NCBI GenBank assembly: GCA_017998585.1
Contig: JAGOCT010000094.1
Location: 1-6,673 of the forward strand
Direction: 5' to 3'
Origin: Candidatus Cloacimonadota bacterium
GTDB lineage: Bacteria; Cloacimonadota; Cloacimonadia; Cloacimonadales; WRIO01
Length of the DNA: 6,673 bases
The notes under the pieces are model-generated. The model was not told the origin of the DNA and did no database searches. It was given only the letters and a program-made list of their open reading frames with translations. The position numbers and the translations under genes were made by a program. How positions within the stretch are numbered: position 1 is the first letter of the stretch; every line of letters starts with the position of its first letter. Below, in pieces: positions 1 through 6,460 of this stretch.

Positions 1-2053
1 CTTATATGTTTTACTTTTCCTGTTTTTTATGAATCGTTTATTATTTCATCATCGTTCAGTCCAAAAACATCTTTATTTCATTTCGCTACTTAGTTTTCTT
101 GGTTTTTCCAATTACTTTATTTTTGCTGAATTTAATCCGGAATATGCTTATCTTTTCCAATTTTACACAAACCTTTTAAAAGGAATCTTCAACACAATTG
201 GTGCTTTTATCATCAATTTCTTTTTTACACTGCTGAGTTTCGGTTTTTATATTGGCTTCAGCACAATCAAACAGGCATTGATATCACTTTTTAAGCGTAA
301 TCCATTAAAAATTGAAAAAGAAACTCCTACTCTAAATGATGATAAAAAACCTGATTTAAAGCCAACAATAGACGAAAACGAAACAATACCTGATTATAAT
401 GCTATAGAAACACCTGTTACGGACAAAGTCAATCAGCTATCTAATGATAAAGATATTCTAAGTGATATTGGCATCAATTTCCTTACAGATAAAGACGAAA
501 TAGATGAAGACGAATATATTGCCCGTCTTAACTACGAAAATGTGACCAAGACAGTTTTTTCGCCTGTAGAGGAAAATTTTGATCCTGATGCTGTCTATGT
601 GAAACCCCAAATAGAAAGTTTTTTATTTAAAAGCGCTAGCACTGAAAAAAAAGTTGATAAAGCTGCCTTACAGGAAGAAATTAGTCAAACCTGTCAAATC
701 CTGCTCAGTAAACTGGCCGAATTTGATATTGAAGCAAAAGTTGTTAATGTCAATATCGGTCCTATCATCACCCAATATGAACTTCAGCCAGCCCCAGGTA
801 TTAAAGTCAATCGGTTTGTTTCACTATCAGATGACCTTAGTTTGGCTGTCAAAGCAAAGAGTATTCGTGTTCAGGCACCAATACCAGGCAGAGGGCTGAT
901 TGGTATTGAAATACCCAATAAATTATCAGATGTGATTTTTCTGCGTGATGTTCTGCTTTCTGAAGAAGCCGGAGAAGCAAAGAATATTTTAAGTATCGGG
1001 TTAGGTAAAGATATTGCCGGCAGGCCAATTATTTCTGATCTGGCCAAAATGCCTCACCTTTTGATTGCTGGTGCGACTGGTGCTGGCAAAAGTGTTTGTA
1101 TCAATACAATTATCACATCACTTCTCTTTCACACAACGCCTGACGAAGTCAGACTGGTGATGATTGATCCTAAACGTATTGAGTTATCCGGTTACGAAGG
1201 TATCCCCCATTTGATTCAGAATGTCGTAACAGACCCTGAAGACGCCATGAATGCACTTAACTGGGCTGTATATGAAATGGAACGCCGCTACGAAATGCTT
1301 CAGGATTTAAAAGTTCGTGATATTACCGGTTACAACCAAAAGATTGAAGAACAATTTGGTACAGAAGAAGCTGTAATTCATAAATTACCTTATATTGTTG
1401 TCATAGTTGATGAATTTGCCGATTTAATCATGACAGCCGGTCGTGAAATCGAAATGCCTATCACCCGCCTGGCTCAAATGGCACGTGCGATTGGTATTCA
1501 TCTCATTTTAGCCACACAAAGACCTTCAATTAAAGTAATTACCGGTGTAATTAAAGCCAACTTCCCTGCCAGAATAGCATTTAGAGTATCTTCCAAAGTC
1601 GATAGCCGCGTTATTCTGGACTCAATGGGTGCTGAGAAATTACTCGGACGAGGCGATATGCTGTTCTTACCACCTGGCAAAGCTAATCCAGAACGTATTC
1701 ATGGCGCATTCCTGTCTGATTCTGAAATTGAAAGTCTGGTTGATTATCTAAAAACCCAACCAAAACCAGTTAATATGATTCAAATGACAAAACCTGATAC
1801 CACATCTATTAATGATTTTGAATATGATGATGAACTTTTCCCTGAAGCTGCAAGATTAATTGTCGCTTCCAACACCGCTTCTGTTTCTATGTTGCAAAGA
1901 CATTTCAAAATTGGTTATGCACGTGCTGGCCGATTGATTGATCTTTTAGAACGAGCCAGAGTGATTGGTCCCCATGTAGGCAGTAAATCGAGAGATGTAT
2001 TAATGAGTATGGAGGATTTGGATGAAACAAATTTCAATAAAGCTACAATTTAG
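1..2053 (+). CDS. ftsK: FtsK/SpoIIIE-family DNA translocase (5' partial)
   Basis: ATP-driven double-stranded DNA pump anchored at the division septum, which clears and segregates chromosome ends before cytokinesis. Numbering from the ATG at 29: hydrophobic membrane segments at about 15-35 and 48-85, an acidic/polar linker at about 95-200, the FtsK alpha domain at about 215-297 (ending GIEIPN), then the RecA-like motor. Walker A is GATGAGKS at 348-355, Walker B is IVVIVDE at 456-462, and ATQRPS is at 495-500. The C-terminal winged-helix gamma domain (about 600-660) carries FKIGYARAGRLID at 626-638, the DNA-sequence-reading module. The reading frame stays open to the left edge and reads LYVLLFLFF just before the ATG at 29. 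That ATG has no ribosome binding site, so the true start almost certainly lies outside the window and the missing part is the first membrane helices. The 3' end overlaps the next gene by 32 nt. Family assignment is very secure. Confidence 0.96.
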   Translation, partial: LYVLLFLFFMNRLLFHHRSVQKHLYFISLLSFLGFSNYFIFAEFNPEYAYLFQFYTNLLKGIFNTIGAFIINFFFTLLSFGFYIGFSTIKQALISLFKRNPLKIEKETPTLNDDKKPDLKPTIDENETIPDYNAIETPVTDKVNQLSNDKDILSDIGINFLTDKDEIDEDEYIARLNYENVTKTVFSPVEENFDPDAVYVKPQIESFLFKSASTEKKVDKAALQEEISQTCQILLSKLAEFDIEAKVVNVNIGPIITQYELQPAPGIKVNRFVSLSDDLSLAVKAKSIRVQAPIPGRGLIGIEIPNKLSDVIFLRDVLLSEEAGEAKNILSIGLGKDIAGRPIISDLAKMPHLLIAGATGAGKSVCINTIITSLLFHTTPDEVRLVMIDPKRIELSGYEGIPHLIQNVVTDPEDAMNALNWAVYEMERRYEMLQDLKVRDITGYNQKIEEQFGTEEAVIHKLPYIVVIVDEFADLIMTAGREIEMPITRLAQMARAIGIHLILATQRPSIKVITGVIKANFPARIAFRVSSKVDSRVILDSMGAEKLLGRGDMLFLPPGKANPERIHGAFLSDSEIESLVDYLKTQPKPVNMIQMTKPDTTSINDFEYDDELFPEAARLIVASNTASVSMLQRHFKIGYARAGRLIDLLERARVIGPHVGSKSRDVLMSMEDLDETNFNKATI
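2011..2015 (+). promoter_or_regulatory. Ribosome binding site of the lolA-like gene, inside ftsK
   Basis: GGAGG lies 6 nt before the ATG at 2022 and falls within the last 15 codons of ftsK. It fixes the lolA start and means that ribosomes finishing ftsK pass over this site, which suggests coupled expression. Confidence 0.75.
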
Positions 2054-2663
2054 ATCTATTTTACAGACAATCCTGTTTATTATTTTAAGCTTATTATGCA
2101 TGACTAATCTGTTTTGTGACAATCTCAAAAATATTCAGGAGATTGTATCAAAATACAATCAAAGCACTCTCTATCAGATTGAGATTCAACAGGAAAATCA
2201 TTATATGGCTCAAAACAAGACACTTAAATCACACGGTTATCTCTATCGTGATAATCAAAATTATCTCATAATTTTCGATAAACCTTACAAGCAATTTATA
2301 AAATTTACAGACAGTCAGGTTACAGTCTATGATTCATCCGTTAAAACAGCCTATCTGATTCCTTTTAGTAAATTTCCATCTTTTAATCCTGCTGTGATTT
2401 TTAGAGAAATAGAAAACGGCAAAATAAGCCTAAAAAACAAACAAAATCCTTTTAACATATCTTTTATCTCCTTGAACCAGTATTTTGATTTTTTAACTAT
2501 TGATTTTGATTTTAAAGGCAATTTTATTAAATCCGTCAGTTATCAAGATCAACTAAACAACAAAGTGATCATTCATTTCATCAATCATCGATTTAATAAG
2601 AAACACAAATTAGATATTCCAAACTACACTTATCCTCCTGATACCAAATTATTTAAACAATAA
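2022..2663 (+). CDS. lolA: LolA-like outer-membrane lipoprotein carrier protein
   Basis: Predicted periplasmic chaperone that takes lipoproteins from the inner-membrane LolCDE complex to the outer membrane. The 213-residue length fits LolA. An N-terminal signal peptide is visible (basic start, hydrophobic core at about 13-31), with cleavage probably near residue 32; no convincing lipobox is present. The body shows the LolA pattern: a G-Y-L-Y-R strand at 72-76, then Y-L-I-I-F-D-K-P at 81-88, followed by a K-F-T-D-S-Q-V-T-V-Y-D segment at about 94-104, matching the family layout of G-x-F, aromatic-x-x-P and G-x-x-x-Y-D. The C-terminus ends in short beta-type stretches and IPNYTYPPDT, resembling the final strand of LolA. 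The gene starts inside the end of ftsK (32-nt overlap) with a GGAGG site. LolA directly downstream of FtsK is the same order as in Escherichia coli, which supports the call. The sequence is divergent, so a LolA-fold protein with a different cargo remains possible. Confidence 0.78.
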   Translation: MKQISIKLQFRSILQTILFIILSLLCMTNLFCDNLKNIQEIVSKYNQSTLYQIEIQQENHYMAQNKTLKSHGYLYRDNQNYLIIFDKPYKQFIKFTDSQVTVYDSSVKTAYLIPFSKFPSFNPAVIFREIENGKISLKNKQNPFNISFISLNQYFDFLTIDFDFKGNFIKSVSYQDQLNNKVIIHFINHRFNKKHKLDIPNYTYPPDTKLFKQ

Positions 2664-2676
2664 ATTCAAAATAAAA

Positions 2677-2700
2677 CAATTAAAACCAATTTTTTAATTG
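2677..2700 (+). other. AT-rich inverted repeat between lolA and manC
   Basis: A perfect 9-bp stem (2677-2685 with 2692-2700) around a 6-nt loop. Only the outermost pair is C-G and no clean T-run follows, so it would be a weak hairpin. It could attenuate transcription or stabilise an mRNA end between lolA and manC. By eye it does not qualify as a strong intrinsic terminator. Confidence 0.35.
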
Positions 2701-2716
2701 TTAATCAAATTTATAT

Positions 2717-2722
2717 AAGGAG
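2717..2722 (+). promoter_or_regulatory. Ribosome binding site of manC
   Basis: AAGGAG lies 5 nt before the ATG at 2728. It is a strong Shine-Dalgarno match that supports this start. Confidence 0.75.
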
Positions 2723-2727
2723 TTCGT

Positions 2728-3783
2728 ATGATCGGATTAATAATGGCAGGTGGATCCGGCACCCGTTTCTGGCCACTCAGCCGCAAAACAATGGCAAAAC
2801 AATACTTGAAGCTTTTTGATAATCAATCCTTAATTCAAATGACCTTCAAAAGACTAAATCAGTTTATAAAATCAGATGATATTTATGTCATTACTACAAT
2901 TGACCAGCATCGTCAGGTTCATGAACATTTACCTGAATTACCCAAAAAAAATATAATTATTGAACCTTATGCCATGAATACAGCGGCCTGTATCGCATAC
3001 TCTGTAAACTATCTTAACAGACTCTATACAGATAATACTGATTTACTGATCGTACCTTCGGATCAGTTAATCGATAATATGACCTTATTTAAAAATTCAG
3101 TAACAAATGCTAGAGAACTATCACAACAAGGTTACCATGTTGTGTTTGGAATTAAACCATCATATCCGGCAACAGGCTATGGCTATATCGAACAGGGTCA
3201 AGCACTTAGCAATACTATGTTTCATGTGAAACAATTCAAAGAAAAACCAGATTTACCTACAGCTGAACACTTTATTTCTTCAGGTAATTTTCATTGGAAT
3301 TGTGGTATTTTTCTTTGGACTTTAAAAACCATTTCTCAATCATTTAAAACGTATTATTCAGAAGGTTCTCATATTCTTGAGCAGATTAATCGTTATGATT
3401 ATCAGGTAGAAAATTATTTTAAAATTAGGTCACTATATAAATCATTACCAAAAATGCCTGTAGATATTGCGATAATGGAGAAAGTTAATCTCAGAGCAGT
3501 TGTGCCTCTTGACCTGAAATGGAGTGATGTTGGCTCATGGTACTCACTTCATGAGGTACTTGACAAAGACGATATGAATAATCATTTTTCGGGTAATCAT
3601 GTCAGCATCAATTCACATAACAATCTGATGGTCAGTAAGAAATTGATCACCTGTGTTGATGTTGATAACCTAGTCGTTGTTGAAACTGAAGATGCAATTC
3701 TTATCATACCAAGAAGTTCATCTGAACGAGTTAAAAACCTTGTTGAAGAAATGAAGTTAAAACAAAAGAGTGATTTTCTTTAA
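2728..3783 (+). CDS. manC: Mannose-1-phosphate guanylyltransferase (GDP-mannose pyrophosphorylase)
   Basis: Cytoplasmic nucleotidyltransferase making GDP-mannose from GTP and mannose-1-phosphate, the donor for mannose, fucose and rhamnose units of surface polysaccharides and glycolipids. The N-terminal nucleotide-binding signature is MAGGSGTRFWPLSR (6-19), followed by AKQYLKLF (23-30), the ManC version of the catalytic-lysine region. VPSDQ at 109-113 holds the metal-binding Asp112. FKEKPD (170-175), HWNCGIF (189-195) and DLKWSDVGSW (262-271) are the sugar-binding and closing motifs typical of the family. At 351 residues it is the short, single-function form; it lacks the C-terminal phosphomannose isomerase cupin found in the roughly 470-residue bifunctional ManC/AlgA enzymes. 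Gln113 stands where a His is common (PADH/PSDH). It follows the lolA-like gene after 64 nt and precedes a transporter gene by 23 nt, so it is probably cotranscribed with the latter. No glycosyltransferase is visible beside it, so the final glycan cannot be named. Confidence 0.93.
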   Translation: MIGLIMAGGSGTRFWPLSRKTMAKQYLKLFDNQSLIQMTFKRLNQFIKSDDIYVITTIDQHRQVHEHLPELPKKNIIIEPYAMNTAACIAYSVNYLNRLYTDNTDLLIVPSDQLIDNMTLFKNSVTNARELSQQGYHVVFGIKPSYPATGYGYIEQGQALSNTMFHVKQFKEKPDLPTAEHFISSGNFHWNCGIFLWTLKTISQSFKTYYSEGSHILEQINRYDYQVENYFKIRSLYKSLPKMPVDIAIMEKVNLRAVVPLDLKWSDVGSWYSLHEVLDKDDMNNHFSGNHVSINSHNNLMVSKKLITCVDVDNLVVVETEDAILIIPRSSSERVKNLVEEMKLKQKSDFL

Positions 3784-3795
3784 TCATACATAGAT

Positions 3796-3801
3796 AGGGA
3801 G
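3796..3801 (+). promoter_or_regulatory. Ribosome binding site of the DMT transporter gene
   Basis: AGGGAG lies 5 nt before the ATG at 3807, in the 23-nt gap after the manC stop codon. Confidence 0.65.
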
Positions 3802-3806
3802 CTTAT

Positions 3807-4631
3807 ATGTTTTTTATTTTTCTTTCAGCATTATTCAGTGTTATGATAGCAAATTATCTTCACTATATCAGTCATAAAAATTTATCAGTTCCCTATATTT
3901 TCTTTGGTAATTATTTGTTTGCATTTTCAATTTTACTAATACAATCAGAAAAAAAACAGGTTTCATTTTTGAATTATGATTTATTATTAGCATTGTTTGC
4001 CGGTTTTATGTTTGTCGTAAATCTGCTTCTTTATAAGAAAAATGTTGTAAAAAATGGTGTTTCTCTGAGTGTATCTTTCATGAGAATTGCTGTCATCATT
4101 CCAGTACTCTTGTCATTTTTAATATTTAGTGAAACAGTATCATTGATTTCATTAACTGGTATTATACTATCTGTTTTGATTATTTTGTCTTTATGTAAGT
4201 TTCAAAAGAAATTTAACATCCTTTTAGCTTTAAGTTTATTCATAGTGACTGGCTTTACAGATTATCTTTTAAAAATTCATCAAAGTATTTCATTAATTCC
4301 AGACAGCCAGTTTTTAGCTTTATTATTCTTCTCAGCTGTTATTTTTTCAGGCTTATCTATCATCATAACTAAATCTAAATTTGATTGGAAATCACTATGT
4401 TTTGGATTTGGTTTAGGTATTCCAAACTTACTTACTTCTGTTTTCTTTTTAAAGGGATTACATTCAGTACCTTCAATAGTATGCTACCCTATGAATGCTT
4501 CTTTAATTATCTTAGGTTCATTTTTATCAGATTCTTTGATTTGGAAAACACGGTTTAGTAGAAAACAAGTTTTATTGTACCTTTTTTTATTGATTTCTAT
4601 ATTCATTTTAAACACAGGATTACATCGCTAA
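3807..4631 (+). CDS. EamA/DMT-superfamily membrane transporter, 10 TM
   Basis: Integral inner-membrane protein of the drug/metabolite transporter type; substrate unknown. The 274 residues form about ten hydrophobic helices, near 2-18, 28-45, 57-76, 88-107, 113-130, 137-155, 168-188, 195-215, 223-246 and 254-272. This is the two-times-five helix layout of EamA proteins, and the length is slightly short for the family (about 280-300). The fourth helix ends in FLIFSETVS (104-112), matching the EamA position where a helix is followed by a short loop with a conserved Glu (Glu109). The corresponding place in the second half reads GSFLSDSLIW, with Asp242 instead. The start is supported by AGGGAG 5 nt upstream. 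It follows manC by 23 nt and is the last gene of the rightward unit, its stop lying within a terminator hairpin. Pairing with manC could hint at a glycan precursor or sugar-lipid substrate, but EamA proteins carry very varied compounds and this is only a guess. Confidence 0.75.
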   Translation: MFFIFLSALFSVMIANYLHYISHKNLSVPYIFFGNYLFAFSILLIQSEKKQVSFLNYDLLLALFAGFMFVVNLLLYKKNVVKNGVSLSVSFMRIAVIIPVLLSFLIFSETVSLISLTGIILSVLIILSLCKFQKKFNILLALSLFIVTGFTDYLLKIHQSISLIPDSQFLALLFFSAVIFSGLSIIITKSKFDWKSLCFGFGLGIPNLLTSVFFLKGLHSVPSIVCYPMNASLIILGSFLSDSLIWKTRFSRKQVLLYLFLLISIFILNTGLHR

Positions 4632-4643
4632 ATAGCGATTTTT
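4624..4643 (+). terminator. Rho-independent terminator of the rightward unit
   Basis: ATCGCT (4624-4629) pairs with AGCGAT (4634-4639) around a 4-nt loop, and a run of five T follows (4639-4643). The hairpin contains the stop codon of the transporter gene (4629-4631), so gene end and terminator are merged. On the minus strand the same hairpin is not followed by T residues, so it probably works only rightward. Confidence 0.8.
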
Positions 4644-4660
4644 CAAAACTATTTAATTTT

Positions 4661-5545
4661 TTACATTCTTTTTCTTTTGTTTAAAAAAGCAGCTAATATC
4701 TGACTATAATCATAATTAAGAGTGAAATTGATATAATCATAATTCAGTTTAAGAGTTTCATCTTCTATGGTTTTATAATGATTTCTAATAAACTCATTGT
4801 ATTCTTTTTTTATTTCAAAAGCATTCGCATTAATCATTTCATCTGATTCTAAATCATAGATTTCTAATGCACTATCATAATCAAAATTGAGTTCTTTCTG
4901 GTCATTTACATTCACTAAAATCAAGTCATTCATATTATATTTAAAATGGCTTAAAGCAGACAAAAATTCATTTGTTTCTTCTAAAAAGTCAGATATTATA
5001 ATAATCAAATTGCGTTTTTTTAAAATATCAGCAGATTTATGAAGACATTCACTCAGTTTAGTTATCCCAGTACTATCAGAAAGATTCAAATTCTTAATAA
5101 TCTGATCTATCCAGTTTTGTCTCGACTTAGCAGGTAAAAAGGATGTGATATCCTGATTTATGGTTATTAACCCGACAGCATCACGTTGTTTTAATGCCAG
5201 ATAAGAAAGAGTAGCAGTAATCATTTTAGCATAATCTAATTTATTGGTGTGCTTTTCTGATGAAAAAGACATAGACTTACTATGATCAAGAATGATGTAA
5301 ACCGGTACATTTGTTTCATCTTCATATCTTTTGATAAAATATCTGTTTGTTTTTGCATATAGCTTCCAGTCGATATGATCGACTGAATCTCCATTATTAT
5401 AGGGTCTGTGATCAGAAAATTCAACACTAAATCCCTGAAAGGGAGATTTATGAATTCCTGTAATAAATCCATGTACAATATTCCTGGTTTGAAGCTTGAA
5501 CTTTTCTATATTAAAGAAAATGTCCTGATATCTTACAGAATTCAT
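4661..5545 (-). CDS. DUF58 family protein with vWA-like metal site
   Basis: Soluble cytoplasmic protein of the DUF58 family, often paired with MoxR-type AAA ATPases that act as chaperones or metal-insertion machines; the biochemical role is unknown. The DUF58 core signature runs from about 34 to 77: S-P-F-Q-G, then the R-P-Y-N-N-G-D block with I-D-W-K at 58-61, then R-Y-E-D-E at 73-77. A von Willebrand A-type site follows: hydrophobic VYIILD then D-H-S-K-S (87-91) as the MIDAS DxSxS motif, Thr159/Thr162 as candidates for the second loop, and IIIISD ending at Asp186 for the third. No membrane helices or signal peptide are present; 294 residues is normal for the short soluble form. The start overlaps the stop of the preceding small gene (ATGA at 5542-5545), and no Shine-Dalgarno is visible upstream, so translation probably depends on reinitiation. 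It is the last gene of the leftward operon. No MoxR gene lies in the window, which is unusual for this family. Confidence 0.88.
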   Translation of the reverse strand: MNSVRYQDIFFNIEKFKLQTRNIVHGFITGIHKSPFQGFSVEFSDHRPYNNGDSVDHIDWKLYAKTNRYFIKRYEDETNVPVYIILDHSKSMSFSSEKHTNKLDYAKMITATLSYLALKQRDAVGLITINQDITSFLPAKSRQNWIDQIIKNLNLSDSTGITKLSECLHKSADILKKRNLIIIISDFLEETNEFLSALSHFKYNMNDLILVNVNDQKELNFDYDSALEIYDLESDEMINANAFEIKKEYNEFIRNHYKTIEDETLKLNYDYINFTLNYDYSQILAAFLNKRKRM

Positions 5546-5715
5546 TTTTTATGATATAAAAAGGCAAAAGGAATAATTAACAAATAAGTAATAATTAAAA
5601 TAACGGGCGATATCGTACGATCTCCAGTATTTAGTATTCCATATCCAACCACTAAGAGAACGGCTGCTAAAACCAGCAAAATAAGGTTCAATTTTGAAAA
5701 TTTAAAGCGTTCCAT
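5542..5715 (-). CDS. Small two-TM membrane protein (57 aa)
   Basis: A complete 58-codon frame starting at the ATG at 5715 and ending in TGA at 5542-5544. It begins MERFKFSKLN, has one hydrophobic helix at about 11-28 (rich in L, V, I), a short polar turn NTGDRTISP at 29-37, and a second helix at about 38-54 ending in a basic YHKK tail. Both ends are short and charged, so it should be a helical hairpin in the inner membrane. Evidence that it is real: AAGGAG 5 nt before the start, a 10-nt gap from the upstream gene, and a 4-nt ATGA overlap with the downstream DUF58 gene. The G-D-x-x-I-S-P turn followed by a hydrophobic stretch is reminiscent of the small DUF3098-type proteins of Bacteroidetes-like and candidate-phylum bacteria, but I cannot confirm membership. 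Function is unknown; it may anchor or regulate one of its operon partners. Confidence 0.8.
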   Translation of the reverse strand: MERFKFSKLNLILLVLAAVLLVVGYGILNTGDRTISPVILIITYLLIIPFAFLYHKK

Positions 5716-5720
5716 TTATA

Positions 5721-5726
5721 CTCCTT
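5721..5726 (-). promoter_or_regulatory. Ribosome binding site of the small membrane protein gene
   Basis: AAGGAG on the minus strand, 5 nt before the ATG at 5715. It shares base 5726 with the stop codon of the upstream barrel-protein gene, so terminating ribosomes sit on this site. It is the main proof that the small frame is translated. Confidence 0.75.
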
Positions 5727-6460
5727 TAATAATTCCATCTATAATTGATTTGAACAGAACGGTTAAAACTATCTACAAAAGGTCTGTTCATAAAAATATC
5801 ATGTGCTAAAACTTTAATACTAAATTGATCATTTATCTGTAATTCAAGTCCAGCATTAAAATATCCATTTCCTTTTCCATGAAGGGGATGTTTTTGATTA
5901 TCATTTGTTGCAAAATCATATTCAGCTATTGCAGTTATACTTTTGCCTATAGTTTTATAAGCTCCACAGAAAACGTTTAAATCTTTATCATTATCATGAT
6001 TTTCAAGGGAATAGTTTAAACCTGCATCTAAGCCAAACAATCCTAAAAAATTAAAATTCTTAGAAGCAACCGTATAAAATCCTTTAGACTTGATATCATA
6101 GCGTTTTTCTTCTTTATAATACTTTCCATGCCCCTGACTATCAAATCCAATAACAATTGCAGGAATACTTGTTGTTTCATCAATCAAACGAAATCTTGCA
6201 TTAAAATCAACCTTATCATGCCATAAAGGTTTTTTATCTCCAACAAGCTCTTCCCCACCGTAAGTAAATCCAAACATAAAACTATCAAATAAACCAACTG
6301 ATGCACCTGTGATCATACCATTATCTTTATAGATTTTAGTATAAATTTTTGCTTCCCCCTTTTTGAGAATGCCTGCAGTTGGATTACTGATTTCTTGAAT
6401 TCGTTCAGCAAATATAGAGCAACTTATCAACATAAACACGATAAATAAGGTACGTTTCAT
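5726..6460 (-). CDS. Predicted outer-membrane beta-barrel protein, YjbH-like pattern
   Basis: Exported protein, probably an outer-membrane barrel. A signal peptide is clear (MKR, hydrophobic core at 4-16, likely cleavage after SIFA at 18). The mature part is a chain of alternating amphipathic strands separated by polar turns. It contains YGGEEL (67-72), a K-V-D-F-N-A-R-F strand, IPAIVIGFDSQG (99-110) and YTVASKNF (129-136). It closes with RSVQINYRWNY, an aromatic-ended strand resembling the signal recognised by the BAM assembly machinery. The order (G-G-E, P-A-I-x-I-G, then a V-x-S-K strand) recalls the barrel part of YjbH-type proteins associated with exopolysaccharide, but at 244 residues it is much shorter than full YjbH (about 700), so only one module would be present. 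I recall similar stand-alone proteins in Cloacimonadota-like genomes. The start is supported by AAGGAG 6 nt upstream and by an ATGA overlap with the preceding DUF116 gene. A precise function cannot be given. Confidence 0.7.
   Translation of the reverse strand: MKRTLFIVFMLISCSIFAERIQEISNPTAGILKKGEAKIYTKIYKDNGMITGASVGLFDSFMFGFTYGGEELVGDKKPLWHDKVDFNARFRLIDETTSIPAIVIGFDSQGHGKYYKEEKRYDIKSKGFYTVASKNFNFLGLFGLDAGLNYSLENHDNDKDLNVFCGAYKTIGKSITAIAEYDFATNDNQKHPLHGKGNGYFNAGLELQINDQFSIKVLAHDIFMNRPFVDSFNRSVQINYRWNY

Noticed and set aside
6..32. Short ATG frame of eight codons at the left edge, ending at TGA 30-32
   Set aside because: It has no ribosome site in view and overlaps the open ftsK frame. Its similarity to the sequence around 3802-3813 (cttatatgtttt) is short, AT-rich and best explained by chance.
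654..899. Plus-strand open frame of 81 codons inside ftsK
   Set aside because: It lies fully within the FtsK alpha-domain coding sequence in another frame and resembles no family; the motif-bearing FtsK frame is clearly the real one.
1498..1680. Minus-strand open frame of 60 codons opposite the ftsK motor region
   Set aside because: Antisense to highly conserved FtsK motor sequence, including the ATQRPS motif, with no independent evidence of coding.
2664..2727. Possible promoter or strong terminator between lolA and manC
   Set aside because: The AT-rich sequence offers TATA-like strings anywhere; no spaced -35/-10 pair stands out, and the hairpin there lacks GC pairs and a T-run.
5236..5478. 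Minus-strand open frame of 80 codons within the DUF58 gene
   Set aside because: Same strand but a different frame from the DUF58 signature and MIDAS motif; a shadow of that gene.
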